From Dyadobacter psychrotolerans (GTDB lineage: Bacteria > Bacteroidota > Bacteroidia > Cytophagales > Spirosomataceae): 50,811 bases of DNA. Below, in pieces: positions 22,372 through 30,394 of the stretch. The first letter of the stretch is position 1. The number at the start of each line of letters is the position of its first letter. The DNA lies in NCBI RefSeq assembly GCF_004349265.1, contig NZ_SMFL01000025.1:1-50811 (forward strand). Reading direction: 5' to 3'. The position numbers and the translations under genes are program-made. The notes beneath the pieces are model-generated. The model worked only from the letters and a program-made list of their open reading frames with translations. It was not told the DNA's origin and did not search any database.

Positions 22372-24741
22372 TTAACCATTGTTTAAACGTAATCTGACTT
22401 CTTCTTTTATTTTCACATTGCTATGTATAAAGCTAAAATTATCCAATAACTGGGTGACTTCATTGTAGATATTACCTCTTCTTTTGGTATCCTTTATGGT
22501 AATGATCAGACAAAAGTCCTGTGCAAGCGTCACTTTATTAATTTCTGCCTTGGATTCTGAAAAATCACGGTAAAGCCCTTTGATTTTCAAATACCAGTTT
22601 TTAGGAGCTTTCAAAAATTTCTCCTTGTTGGATTCTGTGAATTCTTGAAAATTCACACACCATTTTTTTACAGGCTGATACTTATCTCCGTATGAAATCA
22701 GTATTCTTTCTGCGGCAAACGGGACATCCATATTCTTTCCGGCTCTTTTACTATAGACTGAGCTACTAAGGATATTCTGCCGTCCATCAGCACCGATTGG
22801 ATTTTTGATTTGTGGTTTTGAGGTGTCCCGCTCCGTTTTTTCGTCATAAGTCCCAAGCATCACATCGATGTTGGACTGACAGTATTCCGCTCCCTGTGAA
22901 ACTTCCAAAATAGGAGCAGTTACAAGTGTGACCGTAATCTCTCCATAAAAATAGCCATCCTCATCTACCATGCTTTGCGGAAACGGAAAATCAAGAATGT
23001 CAATAAAATTCCCCTTTTCAAGCGTATCCTGCAGTATCAGCGTGATTTCATTTGGTTCATTAAAAAGGATATCGGATATATTAGATGGCATTCCGAAACC
23101 AACCGTGTTAATTTTGTCCGAAATCGCCATTTTCATTTCGGGAGGATATTTAGCAGAATGAATGATCAAAGCCTTTATCAGGGTGGGGTTGAACCTCTCG
23201 TTAAGCATAGAATTTAACCCTGCCGCAATGGCTGAAATCCTTGGCGTGGAAAAGCTCGTACCGATAATTTTTGCTAACCTGCCATCCGATGAAAAAGATT
23301 TGACAGGACTTATAGTCACATTATTTCGCGCGTCCGTTCCTGCATTTCCGCCCATGTGAACAATGTCCGGCTTGATCAAATGCGCTGGTCCTGGTCCCGT
23401 TCTTGAAAACGGTGAGGGGTGATGTTTCCTAGCATGGTCCGTCGGACTTTGATCATGCGTCAAAGAACCGACAACAAGCCCCCTGACTGTATCGGCAGAC
23501 TTGGTTATCCTGCGCTTTGGTGCGTTTATTTTAAAATTATCACAGTTTCCGGCAGATTTACAAATCAGTACATCATGCTGCTCCTGTATTTCATCGAGTG
23601 CCTTTGCAAAATCGGAAAATTCATTTAAGTCGACTTCCTGATCTGTTCCCAGTGACAGATTCCATATCTTAATATGATCATGTCTGCTGATTGCGTCTCT
23701 GATCTGCTCTATTAATTCACTTTCATATATTTTTTGCCTGGTAAGATCCGGCATCACAACCGCTTCAAATAATTTGCATCCTTCAAACCCGGTATAATTC
23801 ACTCCTTCAAGAATATCTCCGTAAATCAGGATTCCGGCGACACCGGTATCATGCTTTTTGTTGGTATCCTCATCGGTATAATAGGTAATGTTATCCTGAT
23901 GAAGCCAGGGCGAAAGATGCGGAATGTTGGCAATCCCTGTATCCAGCACACCGATGATAGGATAGTCCACACCAGCCTTTGGTGTTTTAATTTCTACTGG
24001 CGTGTCCTCAATTACTTCGTCAAGCGTAAGTTCGTATGAAGGCATTTCGGTGATAAGCTGTATACCATCGAAATCCTTCAAAAAATCCAGCGCATCTGTT
24101 GTTACCGCATCGACCCGGTAAATATTTAAATCGCCGGAGTAGACGGTACGTTTAAAAGACAATTTTCTGCTTTTGCAAAACTGTTCAAACATTCTGGCCA
24201 GTATGCCGTCCAACTCAATATTACCATAATTGAAAAGTTTTATTTTTAAGACATGATCCTCTTCAATGTCCGACTCAATGGCTATTTCTGGTTTGAATTC
24301 CTCTACGTCACTAATGGCAGATATCCCGACTACCGTAGAAAAGCTTGGAAATGCGTTGTTTGCCTTCTCGAAATTTCTGATCATTCCCTGCAAATCCTGA
24401 ACATCATCCACTTTTACCAATACCTCGTCCACTCCGTTAACCCCAATAATATTCAATTCTGTGGTATTGAACAGGTTTCCGATTTCTTTGCGGTATGATT
24501 TGGCCAGTGCATCTTCATTGACTTTCAGTTTTAGCACTGACGGGATGTAATTATTTTGTTTGACTTTATTGGTCAATTTGACAGAAACATCCTGAAGTAC
24601 TTCTCTGATATAAGCTGATTTCTGAGACGCTATGGCAGGACTTGCCCAAGTGGGCATCTTCCGCTCTCCACCACCTTCGGTGTCCATCTCATCTTTCTGT
24701 CTTTTTTGAAAGAATTTTACAGGGAGGTTCTTTTCTGCCAT
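22372..24741 (-). CDS. Subtilisin-like (S8) protease of an AAA+/protease pair
   Basis: The 789-residue protein has an intact S8 triad: D267 in GVLDTG, H297 in KKHDTGVAGIL and S496 in GTSFSTP, with oxyanion N399 in SAGN. No signal peptide is visible, so it acts inside the cell. About 250 residues precede the protease core and about 240 follow it, the latter with long beta strands (YFYGEITVTLVTAPI). The start lies 3 bp after the AAA+ gene stop, so the two are translationally coupled. An ATPase with a private intracellular protease is a design seen in several predicted bacterial conflict systems, in which the ATPase holds or activates the protease. Its target is unknown. Confidence 0.85.
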   Translation of the reverse strand: MAEKNLPVKFFQKRQKDEMDTEGGGERKMPTWASPAIASQKSAYIREVLQDVSVKLTNKVKQNNYIPSVLKLKVNEDALAKSYRKEIGNLFNTTELNIIGVNGVDEVLVKVDDVQDLQGMIRNFEKANNAFPSFSTVVGISAISDVEEFKPEIAIESDIEEDHVLKIKLFNYGNIELDGILARMFEQFCKSRKLSFKRTVYSGDLNIYRVDAVTTDALDFLKDFDGIQLITEMPSYELTLDEVIEDTPVEIKTPKAGVDYPIIGVLDTGIANIPHLSPWLHQDNITYYTDEDTNKKHDTGVAGILIYGDILEGVNYTGFEGCKLFEAVVMPDLTRQKIYESELIEQIRDAISRHDHIKIWNLSLGTDQEVDLNEFSDFAKALDEIQEQHDVLICKSAGNCDNFKINAPKRRITKSADTVRGLVVGSLTHDQSPTDHARKHHPSPFSRTGPGPAHLIKPDIVHMGGNAGTDARNNVTISPVKSFSSDGRLAKIIGTSFSTPRISAIAAGLNSMLNERFNPTLIKALIIHSAKYPPEMKMAISDKINTVGFGMPSNISDILFNEPNEITLILQDTLEKGNFIDILDFPFPQSMVDEDGYFYGEITVTLVTAPILEVSQGAEYCQSNIDVMLGTYDEKTERDTSKPQIKNPIGADGRQNILSSSVYSKRAGKNMDVPFAAERILISYGDKYQPVKKWCVNFQEFTESNKEKFLKAPKNWYLKIKGLYRDFSESKAEINKVTLAQDFCLIITIKDTKRRGNIYNEVTQLLDNFSFIHSNVKIKEEVRLRLNNG

Positions 24742-24744
24742 GAC

Positions 24745-25839
24745 CTAGATGTTTTTGTTTAAAAAATTTCTTACCTGTCTGATGGATATCTTCATCCTTT
24801 CGGCGATGGCCACTTGTGGAATACCATTGTCATTTAAAAATTCCACCAGCTTTTCGATGGATAAGTCTCCATGGTTGGTAAATTCAAAAAGCTCTACCAG
24901 TAGATCTTCATAAGCAAGTGTTTCACGGCCATTAATGATCGTATGCGCCTTTGCATTGTTGATGATCCCCTTTATATCGGATGGAGACTTACCCGTCAGA
25001 AGTTTCACAAGTTTATCGTGACGTCTTTCATCATCTATAAAGTCTGTTTTGAACCCTGCTGTAAAAACTTTAATCAGCTGTGATACCTCAGCCTCCTGAG
25101 GAGCGCCAATCTCAATAACCGTATTAAACCTGCGCCATATCGCTTTATCTAAGAGCTCCGGATGATTGGTAGCGGCGATCAATATATTGTGACTTGCAAA
25201 AGCGTCAATGTTTTGCAATAGGCTGTTAATCACTCTTTTGAGTTCACCAAGTTCATATTGATCGTCTCTTGCCTTTGCAATAGCATCGAATTCGTCCAGA
25301 AACAGAATACAGGGTTTATTGTCTGCAAAGTCAAATATCTTTCTGATATTTTTCGCTGTGTTGCCCAGTAAGGATGAGACTATTGCATCAAATCTTGCAA
25401 CTACCAGAGGCAAACCTGTTTTGTCAGAGATATATTGCGCGACTGTTGTCTTTCCGCAACCTGGTTTTCCATATAATAAAAGAGTATTGGTTGTTTCAAT
25501 TCCATTTTTTATCAACTCGCTTTGATGCTTTACAACATTTATAAAATCATCAATCTTATTCTCTATTAACTGAGGTAGTATAACCGGAGTTCTGCCACTA
25601 AGAGGCCTAGAAATATCGACAATGCTAAGTCTGCTTTCCTGATCAACGGGAGTGGTCAGAAGCTCATCCATTACAACGGTTGTAGCGGGACCGTTTTCGA
25701 TGGCGCGTAAAATCAGTTTTGCCATTTTTTCATCTCCATCCTTCGCCAGTTTATCGGCTAACAGCTTTGAGTAGTTGTGTACTTTTTTGAAGTCCTTAGA
25801 TAATCCTCCTTCAATAATTTTTAATATCTCCGTATGCAT
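24745..25839 (-). CDS. AAA+ ATPase with C-terminal helix-turn-helix, partner of the subtilase
   Basis: I start at ATG 25839 (MHTEILKII); an in-frame TTG lies 21 bp upstream inside the -7 promoter box. The 364-residue protein has GKPGCGKT (Walker A, 124-131), ILFLDEFDAIAKA (Walker B, about 178-190), AATNHPE (sensor 1, 222-228) and WRRF (arginine finger, 235-238). The N-terminal 100 residues are helical. The last 45 residues contain GIPQVAIAERMKISIRQVRNFL, a helix-turn-helix, so the protein could also bind its own promoter, where a phased repeat lies. It would act with the protease encoded 3 bp downstream. Confidence 0.85.
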   Translation of the reverse strand: MHTEILKIIEGGLSKDFKKVHNYSKLLADKLAKDGDEKMAKLILRAIENGPATTVVMDELLTTPVDQESRLSIVDISRPLSGRTPVILPQLIENKIDDFINVVKHQSELIKNGIETTNTLLLYGKPGCGKTTVAQYISDKTGLPLVVARFDAIVSSLLGNTAKNIRKIFDFADNKPCILFLDEFDAIAKARDDQYELGELKRVINSLLQNIDAFASHNILIAATNHPELLDKAIWRRFNTVIEIGAPQEAEVSQLIKVFTAGFKTDFIDDERRHDKLVKLLTGKSPSDIKGIINNAKAHTIINGRETLAYEDLLVELFEFTNHGDLSIEKLVEFLNDNGIPQVAIAERMKISIRQVRNFLNKNI

Positions 25840-25857
25840 AGCAGAAAAGTTTGATTG

Positions 25858-25917
25858 CAAAATTACGCATATCGTAATTAAAAATCAAAATATCGTACAA
25901 AAAATTTAATAATCGTA
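25858..25917 (-). promoter_or_regulatory. Promoter and phased operator of the AAA+/subtilase operon
   Basis: On the minus strand TTTTG, a 20-bp spacer and TAATTTTG (25865-25858) match the Bacteroidota TTTG-N19-TAnnTTTG consensus, giving a start near 25850. Overlapping it is a perfect palindrome AATTACG-CATAT-CGTAATT (25861-25879). The plus-strand hexamer ATCGTA recurs at 25871, 25892 and 25912, spaced 21 and 20 bp, about two helical turns. This looks like cooperative repressor binding, possibly by the helix-turn-helix of the AAA+ protein. Confidence 0.65.
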
Positions 25918-26058
25918 ATACATTTCACATAATAGGTTTATTTTGATGGTGCTTTTGGATTCTAGATAGTTGAGGTTAATTCAATTTCGATGAGTGTTTT
26001 ATGGTTTGTAAGAGTCTATCGCACAGGTTGTCAGTCAGAGCAACGAAAGTTACAAAGC

Positions 26059-26177
26059 AAAAAATGACGACTACAAGAGTAGCCCGCTATTTACCGCGGC
26101 TTGGCGCCCCCGGCTTAATGCCGCTCCTTAAACCGCTGGCCACTCTTGCAGCCAAGGGGTGAACCCCGTCATTTTTT
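26059..26177 (+). promoter_or_regulatory. Long-range inverted repeat leader of ardA
   Basis: AAAAAATGACG (26059-26069) and its exact complement CGTCATTTTTT (26167-26177) enclose about 97 nt of GC-rich sequence, in an otherwise AT-rich gap before ardA. Single-stranded plasmid DNA entering a recipient could fold here. ardA genes of conjugative plasmids are known to be expressed early after transfer, some from single-strand promoters, and this could be such a device. The remaining 25918-26058 holds nothing recognisable. Confidence 0.45.
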
Positions 26178-26245
26178 CTTTGAGTGTAGATAGCGATTGC
26201 CCTGAGCACAACGCCGGGCTAAGCTACTTTTAAAGTCTTTCAATC

Positions 26246-26797
26246 ATGAAAAATCTTGAAAACACTCCAAAAATTTATGTTGGAACTTACGGGCAGTATA
26301 ACGACGGATCACTTTTCGGTAAATGGTTTGATCTCTCAGACTACTCTGATAGCCAAGCGTTCTACAAGGACTGCTATGAATATCACCGAAATGAATTTCT
26401 GCCTGAGTTAATGTTCCAGGATTGGGAATATATTCCGGATTTTTTGATTTCAGAATGCAGTCTGCATGAGGACACATTCAAGTACTTTGAACTGACGGAT
26501 GAAATGGGCGAGGAACGCGCGGAGGCATTTGAGATTTACTGTTCCAGCATCGTATCATGGCCTTCAAATGGAAATGATTTACATGAAACGCTGCAAGGAT
26601 TTGAAGAATCGTATCAAGGTTGCTTTTCAGGACCGAAAGATTCGGAAATAGAATTTGCATACCATTATATCGAAGATATGGGAATGCTATCAGACGTGCC
26701 CGAACTGTTGCAAAGATATTTTGATTACGAAGCCTATGCAAGGGACCTATTTTTAGATGGCTATTCACAGTATGAAGGTCATGTTTTTATGGACTGA
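26246..26797 (+). CDS. ardA: ArdA-family antirestriction protein
   Basis: The 183-residue acidic protein matches ArdA in length and sequence: it starts with PKIYVGTYGQYNDGSLFGKWFDLSDY and has a central acidic EFLPELMFQDWEYIP, then FGDEPxE-like acid runs and a C-terminal DYEAYARDLFLDGY. ArdA mimics the shape and charge of B-form DNA and blocks type I restriction enzymes of the recipient when the element enters a new cell. It has its own structured leader and is followed by a terminator, so it is expressed as a single unit. It sits near the right end of the element, close to the recombinase. Confidence 0.9.
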   Translation: MKNLENTPKIYVGTYGQYNDGSLFGKWFDLSDYSDSQAFYKDCYEYHRNEFLPELMFQDWEYIPDFLISECSLHEDTFKYFELTDEMGEERAEAFEIYCSSIVSWPSNGNDLHETLQGFEESYQGCFSGPKDSEIEFAYHYIEDMGMLSDVPELLQRYFDYEAYARDLFLDGYSQYEGHVFMD

Positions 26798-26807
26798 TTA
26801 GTAAACC

Positions 26808-26842
26808 ACGCGGTCTGATTTAGGAAGATCAGGCCGCGTTTA
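26808..26842 (+). terminator. Rho-independent terminator after ardA
   Basis: ACGCGGTCTGAT (26808-26819) pairs with ATCAGGCCGCGT (26828-26839) with a single G-T wobble and an 8-nt loop; TTTAATT follows. It lies 10 bp after the ardA stop. Confidence 0.8.
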
Positions 26843-26943
26843 ATTCCATAAATGCAGAAATTAGATTCTTTTTATTCCGGAAAGTACCGCCGGAACATCT
26901 TGCTTGCATTCAAAGATTATTTTCCGACATGTTGGGCTAAAAC

Positions 26944-27138
26944 ATGGTGAGCAGGATGGGGGCGATAGAAAGAGACAGAGTAACACCGCAAAAGGCGCTG
27001 GAAGTTTTAAGGCGCGAAGGACTCGAGGTAACAGAAATTCAGGCTAAGAAAATCTTGGAATTTTTGGAAAAATTGGCTAATATAGCAGTAAATCAATGTC
27101 TTAGAGATTTTAAAGAGGATGTTAGTAACAGAAACTAA
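26944..27138 (+). CDS. Small hypothetical protein before the recombinase
   Basis: A 64-residue, highly charged, helical protein: GAIERDRVTPQKALEVLRREG followed by LEVTEIQAKKILEFLEKLANIAVNQ. The pattern of a short N-terminal helix and a longer amphipathic helix suggests a small alpha-helical fold. It lies 34 bp upstream of the serine recombinase on the same strand and is probably co-transcribed. The position suggests a recombination accessory role, such as directionality control; that is inference, and no family is named with confidence. Confidence 0.65.
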   Translation: MVSRMGAIERDRVTPQKALEVLRREGLEVTEIQAKKILEFLEKLANIAVNQCLRDFKEDVSNRN

Positions 27139-27172
27139 TTTGCTAAATTATTTATGATGTAATGGTATTGAG

Positions 27173-28753
27173 ATGAAAAAGGCAGATCTATATGTCCGCG
27201 TCAGCACGGACGAACAGGCAGATAAAGGGTACTCACAAAGAGGGCAGGAAGAGATGCTCAGAAAGTACTGTGGTATTAACCATATAGAGGTTAGAAAGGT
27301 GATCTGTGAAGACCATTCGGCCAAAACCTTCAACCGACCCCAATGGTCACAGTTGCTGCTAGACCTGAAAAAATCAAAAGGGAAAGTGGATCTGGTTCTT
27401 TTTACCAAATGGGACAGGTTTAGCCGTAATGCGGGTGATGCTTACCAGATGATCAGCATCCTTCGGAGGATGGGGGTGGAGCCCCAGGCTATTGAGCAGC
27501 CGCTGGATCTTTCTATTCCGGAAAACAAAATGATGCTGGCATTTTACCTGGCTGCGCCAGAGGTGGAAAATGACCGGCGGGCACTCAATACGTTTCATGG
27601 TATGAGAAGGGCAAGAAAGGAAGGTAGGTACATGGGTGTCGCTCCGGTAGGCTACATAAACAAGATCACAGAAGGCGGAAGGAAATACATCGCATTACAG
27701 CAGCCACAGGCTTCCGTGCTAAAATGGGCCTTTGAAGAATTAGCGCAAGGTATATACTCGGTGGAGGAAGTCAGAAGACAGGCTATCCGTAGAGGACTCA
27801 GATGCAGTAAAACCTGTTTTTGGCGTGCAATCGAAAACCCGCTTTACTTCGGTAAGATATTCATACCCGGTTATAAGGATGAGGAAAGCCGGTTAGCACA
27901 AGGGCAGCATGAAGCACTAATATCCGAAAATTTGTTTTATGATGTACAGGATGCCGTTGACGGTAGGAAGAAAAGGCAACGACCAAATGTGAGAGAAATA
28001 TCCAATGATATGTTTCCTCTGAGGGGTTTTCTGAAATGTCCTAACTGTCACAGGCTACTCACGGCCAGTGCTTCGAAGGGCAGAAACGGCAGGTATCACT
28101 ATTATCATTGTGTGGCCACCTGCGGGCCAAGATATCCGTGTGCTCAGGTGAATGATCAGTTTGTAATCGAACTTCAAAAGTTTAAACCGCACCAAGGTGT
28201 TACAGAGCTTTTCAAAATTATTGTTGGCAGAGTTTTCAAAGGGCAGACTACGCATTCACAAAGCGAGAAGAAACACGTTCTGGAACAGATCGATCTTTTA
28301 AACAGCAAACTTAGTAAGGCGAGAGAGCTTTTGTTAACCTCTGATATTGATCCAAAGGACTACCGGACGATGAAAGCAGAAATAGAGGAAAAGCTCGTGC
28401 GACTTGAGGCTAATTTAACTGAGATGACAACCAGTGCTGCCAGTCCTGTGAATATTGAAAAAATGCTGGATAAGGCAGTGAACGCACTTTCAAACATCGA
28501 CCTTGTTTATACAAGGTCAGATACAAACCAGAAGCGTGAGATCATTGGTTCGATATATCCCGAAAAACTGGTGTATTCAGAAAGTGGATATCGAACCACA
28601 AAAATCAATGAAGCGGCGGCTCTTATCTTTCAGATAAACAGCGACATAGGAAAAAGTGAAAGCGGAACTTTTAGTGATTTCTCACAAAAGTCCCGCTTTG
28701 TACCGGGGACGGGAATCGAACCCGTACGAGCGTTTCGGCTCACAGGATTTTAA
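27173..28753 (+). CDS. Large serine recombinase (integrase of the element)
   Basis: The 526-residue protein starts with a resolvase-type catalytic domain: ADLYVRVSTDEQ with nucleophile S11, and LFTKWDRFSRN with further active-site arginine. A recombinase domain follows (about residues 150-270, with APVGYINK). Next come a zinc ribbon (CPNCHRLL...YHYYHCVATCGPRYPC) and a coiled coil rich in Leu and Lys. The last residues (VPGTGIEPVRAF...) are encoded by the antisense strand of the tRNA-Leu gene and the stop codon lies inside that tRNA, so the original C-terminus may be shorter or end at an att site. Such recombinases integrate and, with a partner protein, excise mobile elements. Confidence 0.9.
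   Translation: MKKADLYVRVSTDEQADKGYSQRGQEEMLRKYCGINHIEVRKVICEDHSAKTFNRPQWSQLLLDLKKSKGKVDLVLFTKWDRFSRNAGDAYQMISILRRMGVEPQAIEQPLDLSIPENKMMLAFYLAAPEVENDRRALNTFHGMRRARKEGRYMGVAPVGYINKITEGGRKYIALQQPQASVLKWAFEELAQGIYSVEEVRRQAIRRGLRCSKTCFWRAIENPLYFGKIFIPGYKDEESRLAQGQHEALISENLFYDVQDAVDGRKKRQRPNVREISNDMFPLRGFLKCPNCHRLLTASASKGRNGRYHYYHCVATCGPRYPCAQVNDQFVIELQKFKPHQGVTELFKIIVGRVFKGQTTHSQSEKKHVLEQIDLLNSKLSKARELLLTSDIDPKDYRTMKAEIEEKLVRLEANLTEMTTSAASPVNIEKMLDKAVNALSNIDLVYTRSDTNQKREIIGSIYPEKLVYSESGYRTTKINEAAALIFQINSDIGKSESGTFSDFSQKSRFVPGTGIEPVRAFRLTGF
28659..28699. repeat. Imperfect long hairpin next to the tRNA-Leu 3' end
   Basis: AAAGCGG-ACTTTT-GTGA pairs with TCAC-AAAAGT-CCGCTTT around TTTC, with one mismatch and one bulge. 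It lies directly downstream of the tRNA-Leu gene and inside the C-terminal codons of the recombinase. It may be the tRNA terminator (only a short T-run follows), part of the attachment site, or both. Confidence 0.5.
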
Positions 28754-28786
28754 GTCCTGCGTGTCTACCAGTTCCACCACCCCGGC
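28701..28786 (-). tRNA. tRNA-Leu (anticodon TAA)
   Basis: Minus strand, 86 nt. The acceptor stem pairs GCCGGGG with CCCCGGT (G-T at the first pair). The anticodon stem-loop reads CAGGA-CTTAAAA-TCCTG with anticodon TAA, the T arm is GGGTTCGATTCCC, and there is a long variable arm as expected for Leu. CCA is not encoded. The 3' end abuts the serine recombinase gene, making it the probable insertion target of the element. Confidence 0.92.
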
Positions 28787-28820
28787 CTGAGCCATTAACG
28801 ATTGTGATGGCATCTAAGAG

Positions 28821-28847
28821 AAAAAAAAGCACCGCTTCCGGTGCTTT
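28821..28847 (-). terminator. Rho-independent terminator after tRNA-Gly
   Basis: AAAGCACCG and CGGTGCTTT form a perfect 9-bp stem with a 4-nt loop, followed on the minus strand by eight T's. It ends tRNA-Gly transcription 7 bp past the gene; tRNA-Leu further on needs read-through or its own promoter, which I cannot see. Confidence 0.85.
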
Positions 28848-28854
28848 ATCTCTG

Positions 28855-28927
28855 AGCGAAAGACGGGGTTCGAACCCGCGACCTCGACCTTGGCAAGGTC
28901 GCGCTCTACCAGCTGAGCTACTTTCGC
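28855..28927 (-). tRNA. tRNA-Gly (anticodon GCC)
   Basis: Minus strand, 73 nt. The acceptor stem is GCGAAAG/CTTTCGC, the D arm AGCTCAGCTGGTAGAGC, the anticodon stem-loop CGACC-TTGCCAA-GGTCG with anticodon GCC, and the T arm GCGGGTTCGAACCCCGT. All cloverleaf elements are present; CCA is not encoded. Confidence 0.93.
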
Positions 28928-28952
28928 ATAACCGTTTCTGATTAACGTGGTG

Positions 28953-28985
28953 CAAATGTAGGTATGCAAACCATTTGACGCAAGT
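28953..28985 (-). promoter_or_regulatory. Promoter of tRNA-Gly
   Basis: On the minus strand CTTG (28984-28981), a 20-bp spacer and TACATTTG (28960-28953) match the Bacteroidota housekeeping consensus; transcription would begin a few bases before the tRNA. The rest of the gap 28986-29206 shows nothing clear. Confidence 0.7.
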
Positions 28986-29206
28986 TTTTTACAAAAATAT
29001 TTTATCAATTTCTTCTATATTTTCATTAACAAATTGTAAATCATTACACTTAGCTCCTCATATTTTTTATTCTTGACAGGAAACCCGCAAGTATTGCCGG
29101 GCATGCAGTCGGATAGGTTTATGTAACTTTAAACACAGTAATTAATACCGGATAATTATACTTTTAGCCGTTCGTCCTTATTCCCTTTCCCACTACATAT
29201 TTTGAT

Positions 29207-29214
29207 TACCTTTG
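29207..29214 (+). promoter_or_regulatory. -7 box of the TerC-family gene
   Basis: TACCTTTG matches TAnnTTTG; the -33 TTG is not evident. The leader of about 75 nt contains a CTGGTA/TACCAG hairpin near 29231-29251. I see no recognisable manganese (yybP-ykoY) riboswitch, which precedes some terC genes in other bacteria. Confidence 0.5.
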
Positions 29215-29296
29215 CGTTACGGTGAAAACGGCTGGTAGATTTTTCTTACCAGTTTACATAACCCAAACTTTACTCTAATTAAAATATCTACTCTAC

Positions 29297-30370
29297 ATGT
29301 TTTCCAACGAAGTTTTATTTTTCGGAGGCTTTCTTTTAGCAATTAGCGTGATGCTACTCCTCGATTTGGGGGTTTTTAATAAAAAGGACCATATTGTTAA
29401 GTTTGGTGAAGCAGCTGGCTGGACGGTTGCCTGGATTGCGCTGGCCTTGGTTTTTTATATGATCATAAATACCCATGGCGATTTGGTACATGGTGTTGAT
29501 AATTACACACAGCTCGAAGCGATTCAGGCCAAATACGCTTCTCACGTCAAGTTGATTCCTGGTAATTTTGAAGAAAGTCTTGAGATATATCGTAAAAATA
29601 TGTCTCTGGAATTTATCACAGGTTACTTGCTTGAATATGCACTGTCTGTCGATAATATTTTTGTAATCATTCTTATATTTTCTTCATTTGGTGTAAGACC
29701 TAAGTATTACAAAAAAGTACTTTTCTGGGGTGTGTTGGGTGCCATTATCATGCGGTTCCTGTTTATTTTCCTTGGCTCAGCGCTTATGCAGCGGTTTGAC
29801 TGGATTATCTATCTCTTTGGCGCGCTGCTGGTTTATCAGGGAGGGAAAATATTCTTTGAAGGGAACAGCGATGAAAAAATTGATCCTGCAAAACATCCGG
29901 TTGTTAAATTCACATCAAAATATTTTCCTGTATTTCCGCGCTACGTCAAAGAGCACTTTTTTGTACTTAAAAAAGGAAAATGGCTGCTTACTCCATTGTT
30001 CGTAGTGGTTTTGATCGTTGAATTTACAGATTTAATCTTTGCAGTGGATTCGGTGCCGGCAGTATTCTCGGTAACAAAAGATCCCTACATCGTCTTTTTC
30101 TCGAACATATTCGCAATCATGGGTTTACGGTCCATGTTCTTCTTCCTGAGTAATATTATGGGACTTTTCCGTTTCCTTAAATACGGACTGGGTGTACTAC
30201 TTGTATTCATTGGAGCGAAAATGATTTTCCATATTCCTCTTGAACATGCAGGTTTTAAAACGGTATATTCTCTATACGTAATTCTGGGAATTTTGGCCGT
30301 AAGTATACTTGCATCGGTAATCTTCCCTGAAAAAAAAGAAGATTCGGAAAGAATATTACCCAATAGTTAA
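29297..30370 (+). CDS. TerC-family integral membrane protein
   Basis: The 357-residue protein has about nine hydrophobic segments and the TerC signatures: LLDLGVFNKKDH near the start, LLEYALSVDNIFVI (about residues 111-124), VEFTDLIFAVDSVPAVFSVT and NIFAIMGLRSMFF. Acidic residues within these membrane helices are the conserved metal-site positions. TerC/Alx proteins export or balance manganese and help metalate secreted proteins; tellurite resistance is the historical label. Its length matches the family. It is followed after 24 bp by a large helicase gene, with which it may be co-transcribed, though no functional link is obvious. Confidence 0.9.
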   Translation: MFSNEVLFFGGFLLAISVMLLLDLGVFNKKDHIVKFGEAAGWTVAWIALALVFYMIINTHGDLVHGVDNYTQLEAIQAKYASHVKLIPGNFEESLEIYRKNMSLEFITGYLLEYALSVDNIFVIILIFSSFGVRPKYYKKVLFWGVLGAIIMRFLFIFLGSALMQRFDWIIYLFGALLVYQGGKIFFEGNSDEKIDPAKHPVVKFTSKYFPVFPRYVKEHFFVLKKGKWLLTPLFVVVLIVEFTDLIFAVDSVPAVFSVTKDPYIVFFSNIFAIMGLRSMFFFLSNIMGLFRFLKYGLGVLLVFIGAKMIFHIPLEHAGFKTVYSLYVILGILAVSILASVIFPEKKEDSERILPNS

Positions 30371-30394
30371 ACAAAAGGAATCGTTTGAGTATCC

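Noticed and set aside
29220..29296. Manganese riboswitch in the TerC leader
   Set aside because: Only a simple hairpin is visible; the conserved yybP-ykoY loops are not.
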